Origin: CAZBUK01 sp964495085
Lineage (GTDB): Bacteria > Bacteroidota > Ignavibacteria > T3Sed10-11
DNA length: 64,000 bases
Assembly (NCBI GenBank): GCA_964495085.1
Contig: CAZBUK010000003.1
Location: 1-64,000 of the forward strand
Direction: 5' to 3'
Under the pieces are notes generated by a model that worked only from the letters and a program-made list of their open reading frames with translations, did not search any database and was not told the origin of the DNA. The first letter of the stretch is position 1. Each line of letters starts with the position of its first letter. The position numbers were made by a program, and so were the translations under genes. Below are positions 29,835 to 38,601 of this stretch, piece after piece.

Positions 29835-31037
29835 TTGAATACCTCTGCGACCCATCGCCCGCACAATCCCTTCGCCCCTGGTATACATATTGTATATTTT
29901 ATCATGATAATAAGTATATTCGGTATCGGCCTTCAGGGATGCTCCCGGAAAGGAAACGACTCGGAGACTACGACGACCCAAAAAATGGATTCACTGACTC
30001 AGCAAATACAGACGACTCACTTCGGAAAGATGGAGGACGGAAGAGATGTAAATATGTATACCCTCGCGAACTCCGGAGGAATGGAGTTAGACATTATCAA
30101 CTACGGCGGAATCATCACTTCGATTCGCGTTCCCGATCGTGAGGGCACCAGGAAGAATGTAGTTCTCGGGTTCGACAATCTGAAGCAATATCTTGATCCG
30201 CATCCGTTCTTCGGTGCGCTCATCGGCCGGTACGCAAACAGAATCGCCGCCGGTACGTTCACCCTCGACCGTAAAACATATCAACTCCCCCTGAACGACG
30301 GGCCGAATCATCTCCATGGCGGAGGCAGCGGATACTATACAAAATTCTGGGATGCCGAGATCATCAACGGTACGACGCTGCAGCTTTCGTATTTGAGCAT
30401 TGATGGTGAGGAAGGATATCCCGGAAACCTTGAGGTGGACGTAACGATTTCGATCTCCGAATCGAACGAACTGATCATCGATTATCACGCGACTACCGAT
30501 CAACCGACGCCGGTAAATCTGACAAACCATAGTTACTTCAATCTTACAGGCGATTATGCCGAGGATATCCTCGGACACCTGTTGACGATCCATGGAGCAT
30601 CGTATACCCCGATCGACCGAACGCTCATACCGACCGGGGAGATCGTAGACGTTCAGGGAACTCCGTTCGATTTTACCTCTCCGCGCAGCATCGGAGAGCG
30701 CATCGGCCAGGTTCCCGGCGGATACGATCATAACTATATTTTGAATCCTTCACAGGACGATCTTCCGCTCGTTGCCGAATTGTACGATCCGGAAAGCGGA
30801 AGGAAAATGCAGATATATACCTCGAAACCCGGTTTACAATTCTATTCCGGTAATTTCCTCGACGGAAGTCTGAAGGGATTCAACGGAGCGGCATATCGTC
30901 AGTATGCCGGTCTCTGTCTCGAAACTCAATTTTTTCCGGACTCTCCGAATCAACCGCATTTCCCGTCTACGATTTTGTCTCCGGGAGACGTATACCGTTC
31001 CACGACGATATATAAGTTCTTAACGGACGACGAATAG
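29835..31037 (+). CDS. Aldose 1-epimerase, predicted lipoprotein
   Basis: Galactose mutarotase-like enzyme of about 400 residues that interconverts alpha and beta anomers of aldoses. Family blocks include GALIGRYANRIAAG, PNHLHGG, LTNHSYFNL with the catalytic His, and a C-terminal CLETQFFPDSPN block with the catalytic Glu. The N-terminus has a hydrophobic stretch and the lipobox LQGC, so it is probably a periplasm-facing lipoprotein, as some Bacteroidota epimerases are. The start is uncertain: TTG at 29835 has GGA upstream and gives a complete signal with positive residues, while the ATG at 29904 leaves a very short one. It is the first gene of a plus-strand cluster with GH51, an AraR-like regulator, araB and araD, suggesting it acts on released arabinose. 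Confidence 0.9.
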   Translation: MNTSATHRPHNPFAPGIHIVYFIMIISIFGIGLQGCSRKGNDSETTTTQKMDSLTQQIQTTHFGKMEDGRDVNMYTLANSGGMELDIINYGGIITSIRVPDREGTRKNVVLGFDNLKQYLDPHPFFGALIGRYANRIAAGTFTLDRKTYQLPLNDGPNHLHGGGSGYYTKFWDAEIINGTTLQLSYLSIDGEEGYPGNLEVDVTISISESNELIIDYHATTDQPTPVNLTNHSYFNLTGDYAEDILGHLLTIHGASYTPIDRTLIPTGEIVDVQGTPFDFTSPRSIGERIGQVPGGYDHNYILNPSQDDLPLVAELYDPESGRKMQIYTSKPGLQFYSGNFLDGSLKGFNGAAYRQYAGLCLETQFFPDSPNQPHFPSTILSPGDVYRSTTIYKFLTDDE

Positions 31038-31127
31038 CAAGTAATACGACGGCGGTGTATGCCGGTTCCTTCCTTACTTCAGCGATACACCGTCTTTGCC
31101 TTTACGCTTAATCGGAGAAACGCATTC

Positions 31128-32699
31128 ATGAATCAACCCATCATCCAATTTATTCAGAATTGTCTTCTCGTATCGGGGTTACTTCTCGTCATCTGCATGA
31201 CGGCATTTGCCCAGACGAATACCGTTATCGTTAATGTCGATAAAGAACTCAGCACCATAAGCCGACACATCTACGGCCAATTCGCCGAACATCTCGGCAG
31301 AGGCATCTACGAAGGGGTCTGGGTGGGCGAAGACTCGGATATACCGAATAACGAAGGTTTCCGTACGGACGTTCTCGAAGCTCTCAGGGAGCTGGAAGTT
31401 CCGAACGTGAGGTGGCCGGGAGGCTGCTTTGCGGACGAGTATAATTGGAAGGATGGAATCGGTCCGCGCGGGAGCCGGCCGAAACGCGTCAACACGCATT
31501 GGGGAATGGTGATCGAAGACAACAACTTCGGCACGTATGAGTTCCTCAGGTTCGTGGAGCTTATCGGTTCGGAACCCGTGATCGCCATGAACGTCGGCAG
31601 CGGGTCTCCGCGGGAGATTGCTGAATGGATCGAGTACCTTAACTTCGACGGCGAGAGTACGCTCGCCGATCTGAGGCGCGAGCACGGCCGCGAAGAACCA
31701 TGGGGCGTCCGGTATGTCGGCATCGGCAACGAGAGCTGGGGATGCGGCGGAAATATGACCGTGGAGTATTACGCGGATCTCTATAAACAGTTCGCTACCT
31801 ATGCAAAGAATTTCGGCGGACATAACTTGTTCAGAATCGCAAGCGGATTCTATAACGACCAGTATCACTGGACGGATAAGCTTATGGAAGAGGCCGCGCA
31901 TCTTCTGGAGGGTATATCGCTTCACTATTATACCATAGCCGGCGAGGGATGGCATGATAAAGGACCCTCGACCGATTTCGGCGAAGAGCTCTATTTCAGC
32001 GGGGTCCAGCGGTCGATGAGATTGGACGAATATGTCAGAGGTCATGCGCTTCGGATGGATAAGTATGATCCCGAAAAAAGAGTCGTCCTCGCCGTTGATG
32101 AATGGGGAATCTGGACGAATCCGCTCCCCGGTACGAATCCCGGATTCCTCGAGCAGCAGAACTCTCTGCGCGATGCGCTGATCGCGGCCATTTCGCTCGA
32201 CATATTAAACCGGCACAGCGACCGGGTAAGAATGGCGAACATCGCCCAGATGGTCAACGTGCTGCAGGCCATGATCAGAACCGAAGGCGCCCGGATGATC
32301 AGAACTCCAACCTATCACGTTTACGATCTGTATAAGGTCCACCATGACGCTGTACTTCTCCAGACCGATCTCCAATCGGTAAGCGGGTACGAATTCAACG
32401 GTGAGACCATACCTTCGGTCAGCATGACGGCGTCGAAAAATGAAGAGGGCAGCGTCAATATAACTTTGACTAATCTCAATCCGCACCGGCCCCAGGACGT
32501 CTCGATTCATTTCAGAGGAAGGGATCTTCGGAACGCGCATTCCGGACGGGTGCTGACCGCCGACGGAGTGAGCGCGGTAAATACCTACGACCGCCCGGAC
32601 AATGTAGCGATCAAGCATTTTACGGAATTCAATCTCCGCAACAACGTACTCACCGTAACACTTCCGCCGATGGCCGTAGTTGCCGTTACGGCGGAATAA
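31128..32699 (+). CDS. GH51 alpha-L-arabinofuranosidase, exported
   Basis: Retaining alpha-L-arabinofuranosidase of 523 residues that removes arabinofuranosyl side groups from plant polysaccharides. Catalytic acid/base Glu202 in GIGNESWG and nucleophile Glu325 in VDEWGIW are in the expected order and spacing for family GH51. The N-terminus is a clear signal peptide ending near MTAFAQ (residue 29), pointing to the periplasm or cell surface. The ATG at 31128 is chosen for the signal peptide, with CGGAGAAA upstream; the frame extends 23 codons further. It lies 90 bp after the epimerase and just before the AraR-like regulator, so the cluster couples arabinose release with its catabolism. Confidence 0.94.
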   Translation: MNQPIIQFIQNCLLVSGLLLVICMTAFAQTNTVIVNVDKELSTISRHIYGQFAEHLGRGIYEGVWVGEDSDIPNNEGFRTDVLEALRELEVPNVRWPGGCFADEYNWKDGIGPRGSRPKRVNTHWGMVIEDNNFGTYEFLRFVELIGSEPVIAMNVGSGSPREIAEWIEYLNFDGESTLADLRREHGREEPWGVRYVGIGNESWGCGGNMTVEYYADLYKQFATYAKNFGGHNLFRIASGFYNDQYHWTDKLMEEAAHLLEGISLHYYTIAGEGWHDKGPSTDFGEELYFSGVQRSMRLDEYVRGHALRMDKYDPEKRVVLAVDEWGIWTNPLPGTNPGFLEQQNSLRDALIAAISLDILNRHSDRVRMANIAQMVNVLQAMIRTEGARMIRTPTYHVYDLYKVHHDAVLLQTDLQSVSGYEFNGETIPSVSMTASKNEEGSVNITLTNLNPHRPQDVSIHFRGRDLRNAHSGRVLTADGVSAVNTYDRPDNVAIKHFTEFNLRNNVLTVTLPPMAVVAVTAE

Positions 32700-32752
32700 A
32701 GGAGATCGATCGGAGAACCATTCAATCAAATCAAAAGGAGATTTGAGAAGAA

Positions 32753-33472
32753 TTGACTACGGAAAGTTATTATAAAGACCATGACCGAATGCTGGTCGCG
32801 CTCGATTGCATTATTTTCGGTTTCGACGGCGAAACGCTGAAGCTGCTTCTCATCAAGCGCGGGATGGAACCCGAGCGGGGGCGCTGGTCGCTGATGGGCG
32901 GATTTATGGACCGGAACGAGAGTCTCGACGAAGCTGCCTCAAGAATCCTTTACACGCTCACCGGATTGCGGAACATCTACCTGGAGCAGTTATATGCGTT
33001 CGGAGAAGTCGGCCGCGATCCGGTAGAACGTACGGTATCGGTTTCCTATTTCGCGCTCATCGATATACACCGGCACGATGCCGAGCTTGTCAAGCAGTAC
33101 AGCGCGCGGTGGTTTCCCATCGATGAGCTGCCGGACCTTATCTTCGATCATCAGGAGATGGTGGAGAAGGCGAAAAAACATCTGCGATATAGAGCATGCT
33201 ATCAGCCGGTCGGTTTCGAGCTGCTCCCTGAGAAATTCACCCTACGCGAGCTCCAGCAGCTTTACGAAAGCATATACGATACCTCATTCGACAAACGCAA
33301 CTTCAGGCGAAGATTATTATCGATGGATATACTGGTTAATACGTTGGAGAAGCAGAAGAAATATTCCCGTAAGGGGGCTTTTTTCTATAAATTCGACAGA
33401 GAAAAATACCGGGAGAAATCGATCCAGGGAGACAACCTGATATTCAATCCCATTAAGCACGATCATAGTTGA
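32753..33472 (+). CDS. AraR-like transcriptional regulator (Nudix/NrtR family)
   Basis: Regulator of 239 residues: a Nudix domain (about 10-150) and a C-terminal winged-helix domain (about 155-230, LRELQQLYESIYDTSFDKRNFRRRLLSM split over two helices). The Nudix box starts G-x5-E normally but has RILYTLTGL in place of RE-x-x-EE-x-G-x, so catalytic Glu residues are missing and it is likely a sensor, not a hydrolase. The same degeneration is known from the arabinose regulator AraR of Bacteroides, a NrtR-family protein, and the neighbours here are araB and araD. The start is TTG at 32753 after AAAAGGAG; an ATG at 32789 would cut into the domain. It probably represses the local arabinose genes and is released by arabinose (inference). 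Confidence 0.86.
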   Translation: MTTESYYKDHDRMLVALDCIIFGFDGETLKLLLIKRGMEPERGRWSLMGGFMDRNESLDEAASRILYTLTGLRNIYLEQLYAFGEVGRDPVERTVSVSYFALIDIHRHDAELVKQYSARWFPIDELPDLIFDHQEMVEKAKKHLRYRACYQPVGFELLPEKFTLRELQQLYESIYDTSFDKRNFRRRLLSMDILVNTLEKQKKYSRKGAFFYKFDREKYREKSIQGDNLIFNPIKHDHS

Positions 33473-33578
33473 ATCGTTCTGAGATATATATGCTGCTCAG
33501 CGGAGTTCATGGGGAGGCGACCGTTTTACCGGACGCTTTCCCGTCATCGATATGTACCAAACAGTATGGCAGGTCGAT

Positions 33579-35303
33579 ATGAATCCGGCGAAACGAAATA
33601 TCATCGGCGTGGACTATGGAACCGATTCGGTCAGGTCGGTTCTGGTGAATGCCGGCGGCGAACAGCTGGGTGAATCCGTCTTCAATTATCCGCGATGGGC
33701 GGGGGGCAGGTATTGCGCTCCCGCACGGAATATGTTCCGCCATCACCCCCTTGATTATCTCGAAGGACTCGAGGCGACCATACGATCGATTCTATCGTCG
33801 GTACCGTCGACGGAGGTCGCGAAGGTAGGCGCCATCTCAGTCGATTCGACGGGCTCTACTCCGGCAGCGGTCGACAGAGCAGGTACGCCGTTAGCGCTCC
33901 ATGCCGAGTTCGCGGAGAATCCGAATGCTATGTTCATACTCTGGAAAGACCATACGGCGATCCGGGAAGCCGAGGAGATCAACAACACGGCGAGAAGCTG
34001 GGGTGGAATCGATTTTACGAAATTTGTCGGCGGCGTCTATTCATCGGAATGGTTCTGGGCTAAGATCCTGCACACGCTCAGGACCGATGAGAAGATTCGA
34101 TCGGCGGCCCATTCCTGGGTCGAACTCTGCGATTGGATCCCGTACGTGCTCACGGGCGCTGAAGATGTTTCCCGGATGAAGAGAAGTCGCTGCGCCGCGG
34201 GACATAAAGCGATGTGGCATAAAGATTTCGAAGGTCTGCCGTCGGAAGAGTTTTTAGAGCGAATCGATCCGCTGCTCGCCGGCCTGCGTGACAGGTTGTT
34301 TAAGGATACCTATACTGCCGATATTCCGGCGGGAAATCTCTCGGGATTATGGGCGGAGAAGCTCGGACTTCCGCGAGACGTTGTCGTCGGTGTAGGAGCG
34401 TTCGACGCACACATGGGCGCTGTCGGAGCGGGCATCGAACCTTATCATCTATGCAGGGTCATGGGTACCTCCACATGCGATATGCTGGTCGCACCTATGG
34501 AGGAAGTGGGAGATATACTTGTTCGAGGCATCTGTGGCCAGGTCGAAGGATCGGTTTTCCCCGATATGCTGGGGATGGAAGCCGGTCAGTCGTCTTTCGG
34601 GGATGTCTACGCATGGTTCAGAGACGTCCTCATGTGGCCTGTCGAAAAGTTGCTATCGAATTCCGATTTTCTCGAGACGGGGCAAAAGGAACGGCTTCTG
34701 CGGGAGGCACATCGCGGCATTATTCCAATGCTCTCCGGAGCGGCTGCAAAACTGGAGCCCGGTTCGTTCGACATCGTCGCGCTCGACTGGCTGAACGGAC
34801 GGAGAACCCCCGACGCCAATCAGGTGCTGAAAGGAGCGATCGAGGGCTTGAACCTGGCGAGCGATGCGCCGCTTCTCTTCAAGTCGCTGGTAGAGGCAAC
34901 GTGTTTCGGAGCAAAAATGATAGTCGACCGGTTCGTGGATGAAGGAGTTCCGATCAAGGGGATTATCGGAACCGGTGGGGTGGCCCGGAAGGCACCCTAC
35001 GTGATGCAGACGCTTGCGGATGTCCTCGATATGCCGATCAGGATCACCCGGTCCGAGCAGACATGCGCCATAGGAGCTGCGATGTTCGGAGCGACAGCCG
35101 CGGGGATACACAAAGACGTGTACGAAGCACAGCGTTCGATGTTCGAAGGTTTCGACCGGACCTACCGACCCGATGCCGGTCGGGCACGGATTTACGCTAC
35201 ACTCTACGGTCGCTATAAATCGCTCGGCTCCGCAATCGAAGCCAGACTCATGAATTTCCACAAGTCTAAGGATCGTCCGGATGAGCAGATATCAGGAGAT
35301 TAA
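33579..35303 (+). CDS. araB: Ribulokinase
   Basis: FGGY-family carbohydrate kinase of 574 residues, predicted to phosphorylate L-ribulose to L-ribulose 5-phosphate. The N-terminal phosphate-binding block IIGVDYGTDSVRSVLV, the middle block GAFDAHMGAVGAG and the C-terminal IIGTGGVARKAPYVMQTLAD are characteristic; the length and the WKDHTA block favour ribulokinase over xylulokinase. The ATG at 33579 follows AGG and gives the usual N-terminus; a frame-matching ATG at 33552 is less likely. The 3' end overlaps the araD start by 23 bp, so translation of the two is probably coupled. With the isomerase at 10846 this completes the arabinose route. Confidence 0.92.
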   Translation: MNPAKRNIIGVDYGTDSVRSVLVNAGGEQLGESVFNYPRWAGGRYCAPARNMFRHHPLDYLEGLEATIRSILSSVPSTEVAKVGAISVDSTGSTPAAVDRAGTPLALHAEFAENPNAMFILWKDHTAIREAEEINNTARSWGGIDFTKFVGGVYSSEWFWAKILHTLRTDEKIRSAAHSWVELCDWIPYVLTGAEDVSRMKRSRCAAGHKAMWHKDFEGLPSEEFLERIDPLLAGLRDRLFKDTYTADIPAGNLSGLWAEKLGLPRDVVVGVGAFDAHMGAVGAGIEPYHLCRVMGTSTCDMLVAPMEEVGDILVRGICGQVEGSVFPDMLGMEAGQSSFGDVYAWFRDVLMWPVEKLLSNSDFLETGQKERLLREAHRGIIPMLSGAAAKLEPGSFDIVALDWLNGRRTPDANQVLKGAIEGLNLASDAPLLFKSLVEATCFGAKMIVDRFVDEGVPIKGIIGTGGVARKAPYVMQTLADVLDMPIRITRSEQTCAIGAAMFGATAAGIHKDVYEAQRSMFEGFDRTYRPDAGRARIYATLYGRYKSLGSAIEARLMNFHKSKDRPDEQISGD

Positions 35304-35985
35304 AAAGGCCGCCTATGCATGCAACATGCAGCTGCCGGCGATGGGATTGGTCATGTTTACATTCGGAAACGTCAGCGCGGCAGACCGGAGCGAAGGAGTG
35401 TTTGCAATTAAACCGAGCGGAGTGCCGTACAACGACCTCCGTATCGACGATATGATCGTCGTCGACTTTGGAGGAGATGTCGTCGAGGGAAATCTCAGAC
35501 CCTCCTCCGATACGAATACCCATGCAGAACTATACAAAGCCTGGGAGGGGATAGGAGGTATCGCGCATACCCATTCCACCTATGCGACTGCATGGGCGCA
35601 GAGCCTGAAAGCTATTCCGATCTACGGAACCACGCATGCAGATCACCTTCCCGTGGATGTGCCGTGTGCGCCGGTGATGAGCGATACAGAGATCGAAAAG
35701 GACTATGAAACACACACCGGACGTCATATTATCCGATTCTTCGAGGACCGGGGACTGTCGTATAAGGAAGTTGAAATGACGCTCATCGGTAACCACGGTC
35801 CGTTCACATGGGCTCAGACAGCGGAAAAGGCGGTCTATAATAGCACAGTACTTGAAGAGATCGCTAAGATGGCTTACCTGACCATGGGCATTAACCCCGA
35901 GGCGCCGAAACTCAAAGAGAGCCTGATACAGAAGCACTATTTCAGAAAACATGGTTCCGGCGCGTACTACGGTCAGAAGAAATAA
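35281..35985 (+). CDS. araD: L-ribulose-5-phosphate 4-epimerase
   Basis: Class II aldolase-family enzyme of 234 residues that converts L-ribulose 5-phosphate to D-xylulose 5-phosphate. Metal-binding His residues are visible in GIAHTHSTYATAWAQ and the third in HIIRFF/GNHGPFTWA region; the IPIYGTTHADHLP block is typical of AraD. It overlaps the end of araB by 23 bp. No terminator was recognised after the stop codon. Confidence 0.95.
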   Translation: MSRYQEIKKAAYACNMQLPAMGLVMFTFGNVSAADRSEGVFAIKPSGVPYNDLRIDDMIVVDFGGDVVEGNLRPSSDTNTHAELYKAWEGIGGIAHTHSTYATAWAQSLKAIPIYGTTHADHLPVDVPCAPVMSDTEIEKDYETHTGRHIIRFFEDRGLSYKEVEMTLIGNHGPFTWAQTAEKAVYNSTVLEEIAKMAYLTMGINPEAPKLKESLIQKHYFRKHGSGAYYGQKK

Positions 35986-36104
35986 ACGCAACCTATGGAC
36001 GATTCACCGTTCCGGAATGAATCCCGGTGTCGGGAATACCTGCCCTTACCGCTGAGCTCCTTTCCGCCGATCCGGCTCTTAACTTCAGACATATTATTCA
36101 GCGA

Positions 36105-37406
36105 CTAATTTTCTTCTGCATGCACTTGTTCAATGTATGAGCTGTAGACCGCATCACGGAATTTTTTATGCAATCCCACACGATCGAACGGCATCAATTG
36201 AACGAAGAGTACGGCGGCGAGATCGTTCACCGGATCGATCCAGAAGAGCGTGCTTGCCGCACCATCCCAGAAAAACTCACCGGGCACTCCGAAATTCTCC
36301 TCGTTCGTTGCCGGCGGCCTGATCCTTACAGCGAAATCGATGCCGAATCCGACCTGGCCTTTCGACGGCAGCCACGACCGTTCGGTCACGCTGTCCGAGA
36401 GATGGTTTGTTGCCATCAGGTGTACTGTCTCGGGGCGAAGAATGCGCACCCCGTCGAGCTCCCCTTCGTTAACCAGCATGCGGGCAAACTTCATATAGTC
36501 GTCTAATGTGGAAGTGAGACCGAATCCCCCCGGAGTAAGCGTGTGTTCCCGCATGTTCATCTCCCGTGTATATTCATCGGGAATTCTGGAGAGCGTTCCG
36601 TCGTCCGCCCGATGATAGACCGCTGCAAATCGCTCGATGTTACCATCAGTGACGACATATCCGGTTTGTCCCATGGCGAGGGGGTCGAAAATATTTTCCT
36701 GAAGGTACCGGTTGAACGGTACACCCGAGATTCGTTCGATCAAGAATGCCTGGACATCGACAGACGGTCCGTACGACCACCGCTCGCCCGGGTGAAACCA
36801 TAACGGCACGCTCCCCAGACGTTTCGCCATCTCAGTCAGCGAATTATCCATGTTCATCGGATCCGCAGACAACAGATATTTTCCTACTCCGGGGATATCG
36901 GCAGATGGCGCGAACCCGGCCGTATGGCGGGTAAGGTCTCTGATCGTCGGTTCTCGTTTCGGTGTTTCGAGGACCGGTTCGCCGGCGGGAGTTTCGCCTG
37001 CATATACCTGCAGCCGGGAGAATTCGGGCGCGTACTTCGAGACGGAATCGTCCAGATCAAAAGCGCCATTTTCATGGAGCATCATGAGTGCGACGCCGGT
37101 GATCGGTTTCGTCATGGAATAAATTTGCACGATCGTAGAACGATCCATGGGGATGTTCGCTTCGCGGTCGGATGTGCCGAAGGCGTTGAAGTAGACCTCT
37201 TCGCCTTTTTCGAATATGAGAGCGGAAACCCCTGCGAGTATTCCCGAATCTACGAATGAGCTGAGCGTGGAATCTATGCGTTCTACGGTTGATGCGCTGA
37301 CAATCCGTTTACCCTGCATTGCAGCGGAATGGTCGCGTGATTCATGATCCGAGCAGGCGCTTAGGGAAAAAACCGCACCGAAAATGAATACGGTCATACG
37401 ATTCAT
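36105..37406 (-). CDS. Beta-lactamase-fold serine hydrolase, lipoprotein
   Basis: Class C beta-lactamase/esterase-like protein of 433 residues. The signal ends in the lipobox LSAC (residues 15-18), so it should be a lipoprotein. The active-site SxxK motif is S97-M-T-K100 in IYSMTKPITG, and the YGPSV segment near 200 supplies the second-motif Tyr. Proteins like this are usually esterases or peptidases rather than antibiotic-hydrolysing enzymes; in a cell-wall sugar locus, removal of ester groups from polysaccharide is one possibility (inference). The ATG at 37406 begins the signal peptide; the frame is open 17 codons upstream. It is a single gene on the minus strand between the arabinose cluster and the first TonB receptor. 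Confidence 0.86.
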   Translation of the reverse strand: MNRMTVFIFGAVFSLSACSDHESRDHSAAMQGKRIVSASTVERIDSTLSSFVDSGILAGVSALIFEKGEEVYFNAFGTSDREANIPMDRSTIVQIYSMTKPITGVALMMLHENGAFDLDDSVSKYAPEFSRLQVYAGETPAGEPVLETPKREPTIRDLTRHTAGFAPSADIPGVGKYLLSADPMNMDNSLTEMAKRLGSVPLWFHPGERWSYGPSVDVQAFLIERISGVPFNRYLQENIFDPLAMGQTGYVVTDGNIERFAAVYHRADDGTLSRIPDEYTREMNMREHTLTPGGFGLTSTLDDYMKFARMLVNEGELDGVRILRPETVHLMATNHLSDSVTERSWLPSKGQVGFGIDFAVRIRPPATNEENFGVPGEFFWDGAASTLFWIDPVNDLAAVLFVQLMPFDRVGLHKKFRDAVYSSYIEQVHAEEN

Positions 37407-38601
37407 ATGTATTCTCTTTTCTGTTCTTGGATGACGTAATCTCCCCGCGATGCTCACATGGTTCGATAGCCTGTAGGAATCCGGAAAGGTTATGGGCCGC
37501 CGTAACGAGCGGTAAGACGCGAATATCCGGGGAAGGAGTCATATCTAGTTAGTGAATCCGTTGTGACGATGCGGATAATGTAACAACACTTTTTTCATAG
37601 TGCAAGATCTTTCGGAACATTTTATATTTACATGGACGGTTTATCAATTCATCTTTTATCTCAGACACAAGGGATTTGTAGAAATAAAATGGCCCTGTCG
37701 GAAATAACAAAACTGAAGGGTTTTTATGGAGGACCTGGAACGGAGCGCTTCGATGTGACACCGGCAGTTAAGGAGGATATAAGTCTGCGCCTTCTTCGCT
37801 ACCCGGCATCTGTACCGGGAATAATATGCGAGTCATCTGACAGTCACCTCTACCACCTTCAACAGGTATGTGCGTGATTGTGGCTCACACCGAAAGCGTG
37901 AAATATCGTCAGCATTATTTTTCCCCATCAATCTGACAAACGTCGATGCATCGAATGTAAGATCACGGATTAACACGAAAGTTTACTCGTTGTTGAATTC
38001 GTACAGACTGCTGATCTCGGAAGTTATCCGATGGATTCTAAGATATTTCTAATGTTTCATCAACCAACAGTCCATCAACGAGCAGGTATAGTTGATGACG
38101 TTTAAGGAATGATTAGAGATCAGGAATTCATGCATACATATTAAGTGTTCGACATACACCAATGACAGCGGAGAGGGATGAAATTTTCAGTCTCGAGAAA
38201 ATAATCTATTGAAACCGACGTATATTTCGTGATCTCGAAAAATTTTAGTTTAGAATTTTGTTGCTTCAAGCTTGACTTTCTAAAAATTATCATTTACCTT
38301 GAATCAGTTCAATTTTGGTTAAATCAGTTCAATCAGCCATACTCCATACACTACCTGATAGACATTTAGTCGATTTTTTGTTCTTCTTCATACCACCTTG
38401 TTGCACATCATCGATGAGGTTGAGTATATATAACCGGAATCTGTACGATAAATAACCGGACTATTCTCGAATGAAAGAACAGAGCCAAAATCGTTGTATC
38501 AATAACACCTCCGATATAACTTCCTCAAAATGTTCTCGAGCATCTCTTTGCGTCCCGTTCAGAGGTTCATTTAATTTATAGATACTCAGGAGAGGTATTT
38601 C
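37407..38601. other. Long intergenic region before TonB receptor 1
   Basis: About 1.2 kb with no convincing gene; small open frames (for example 37632-37877) lack family resemblance and codon character. The important content is the promoter and tandem operators at 38272-38332, which leave a leader of about 290 nt before the receptor start codon. No terminator, RNA gene or repeat was recognised in the rest. Confidence 0.5.
38272..38332 (+). promoter_or_regulatory. Promoter with two LacI-type operators (TonB receptor 1)
   Basis: -35 box TTGACT (38272-38277), 17 bp, -10 box TACCTT (38295-38300). Operator 1, TTGAATCAGTTCAA, covers 38299-38312 and overlaps the end of the -10 box; operator 2, TTAAATCAGTTCAA, covers 38319-38332, starting exactly 20 bp later. 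Identical geometry occurs at 50582-50642 and 55190-55250. Confidence 0.8.

Noticed and set aside
37632..37877. Small open frame of 81 codons in the gap before TonB receptor 1
   Set aside because: No family resemblance, no ribosome binding site and low-quality coding character; most likely chance.
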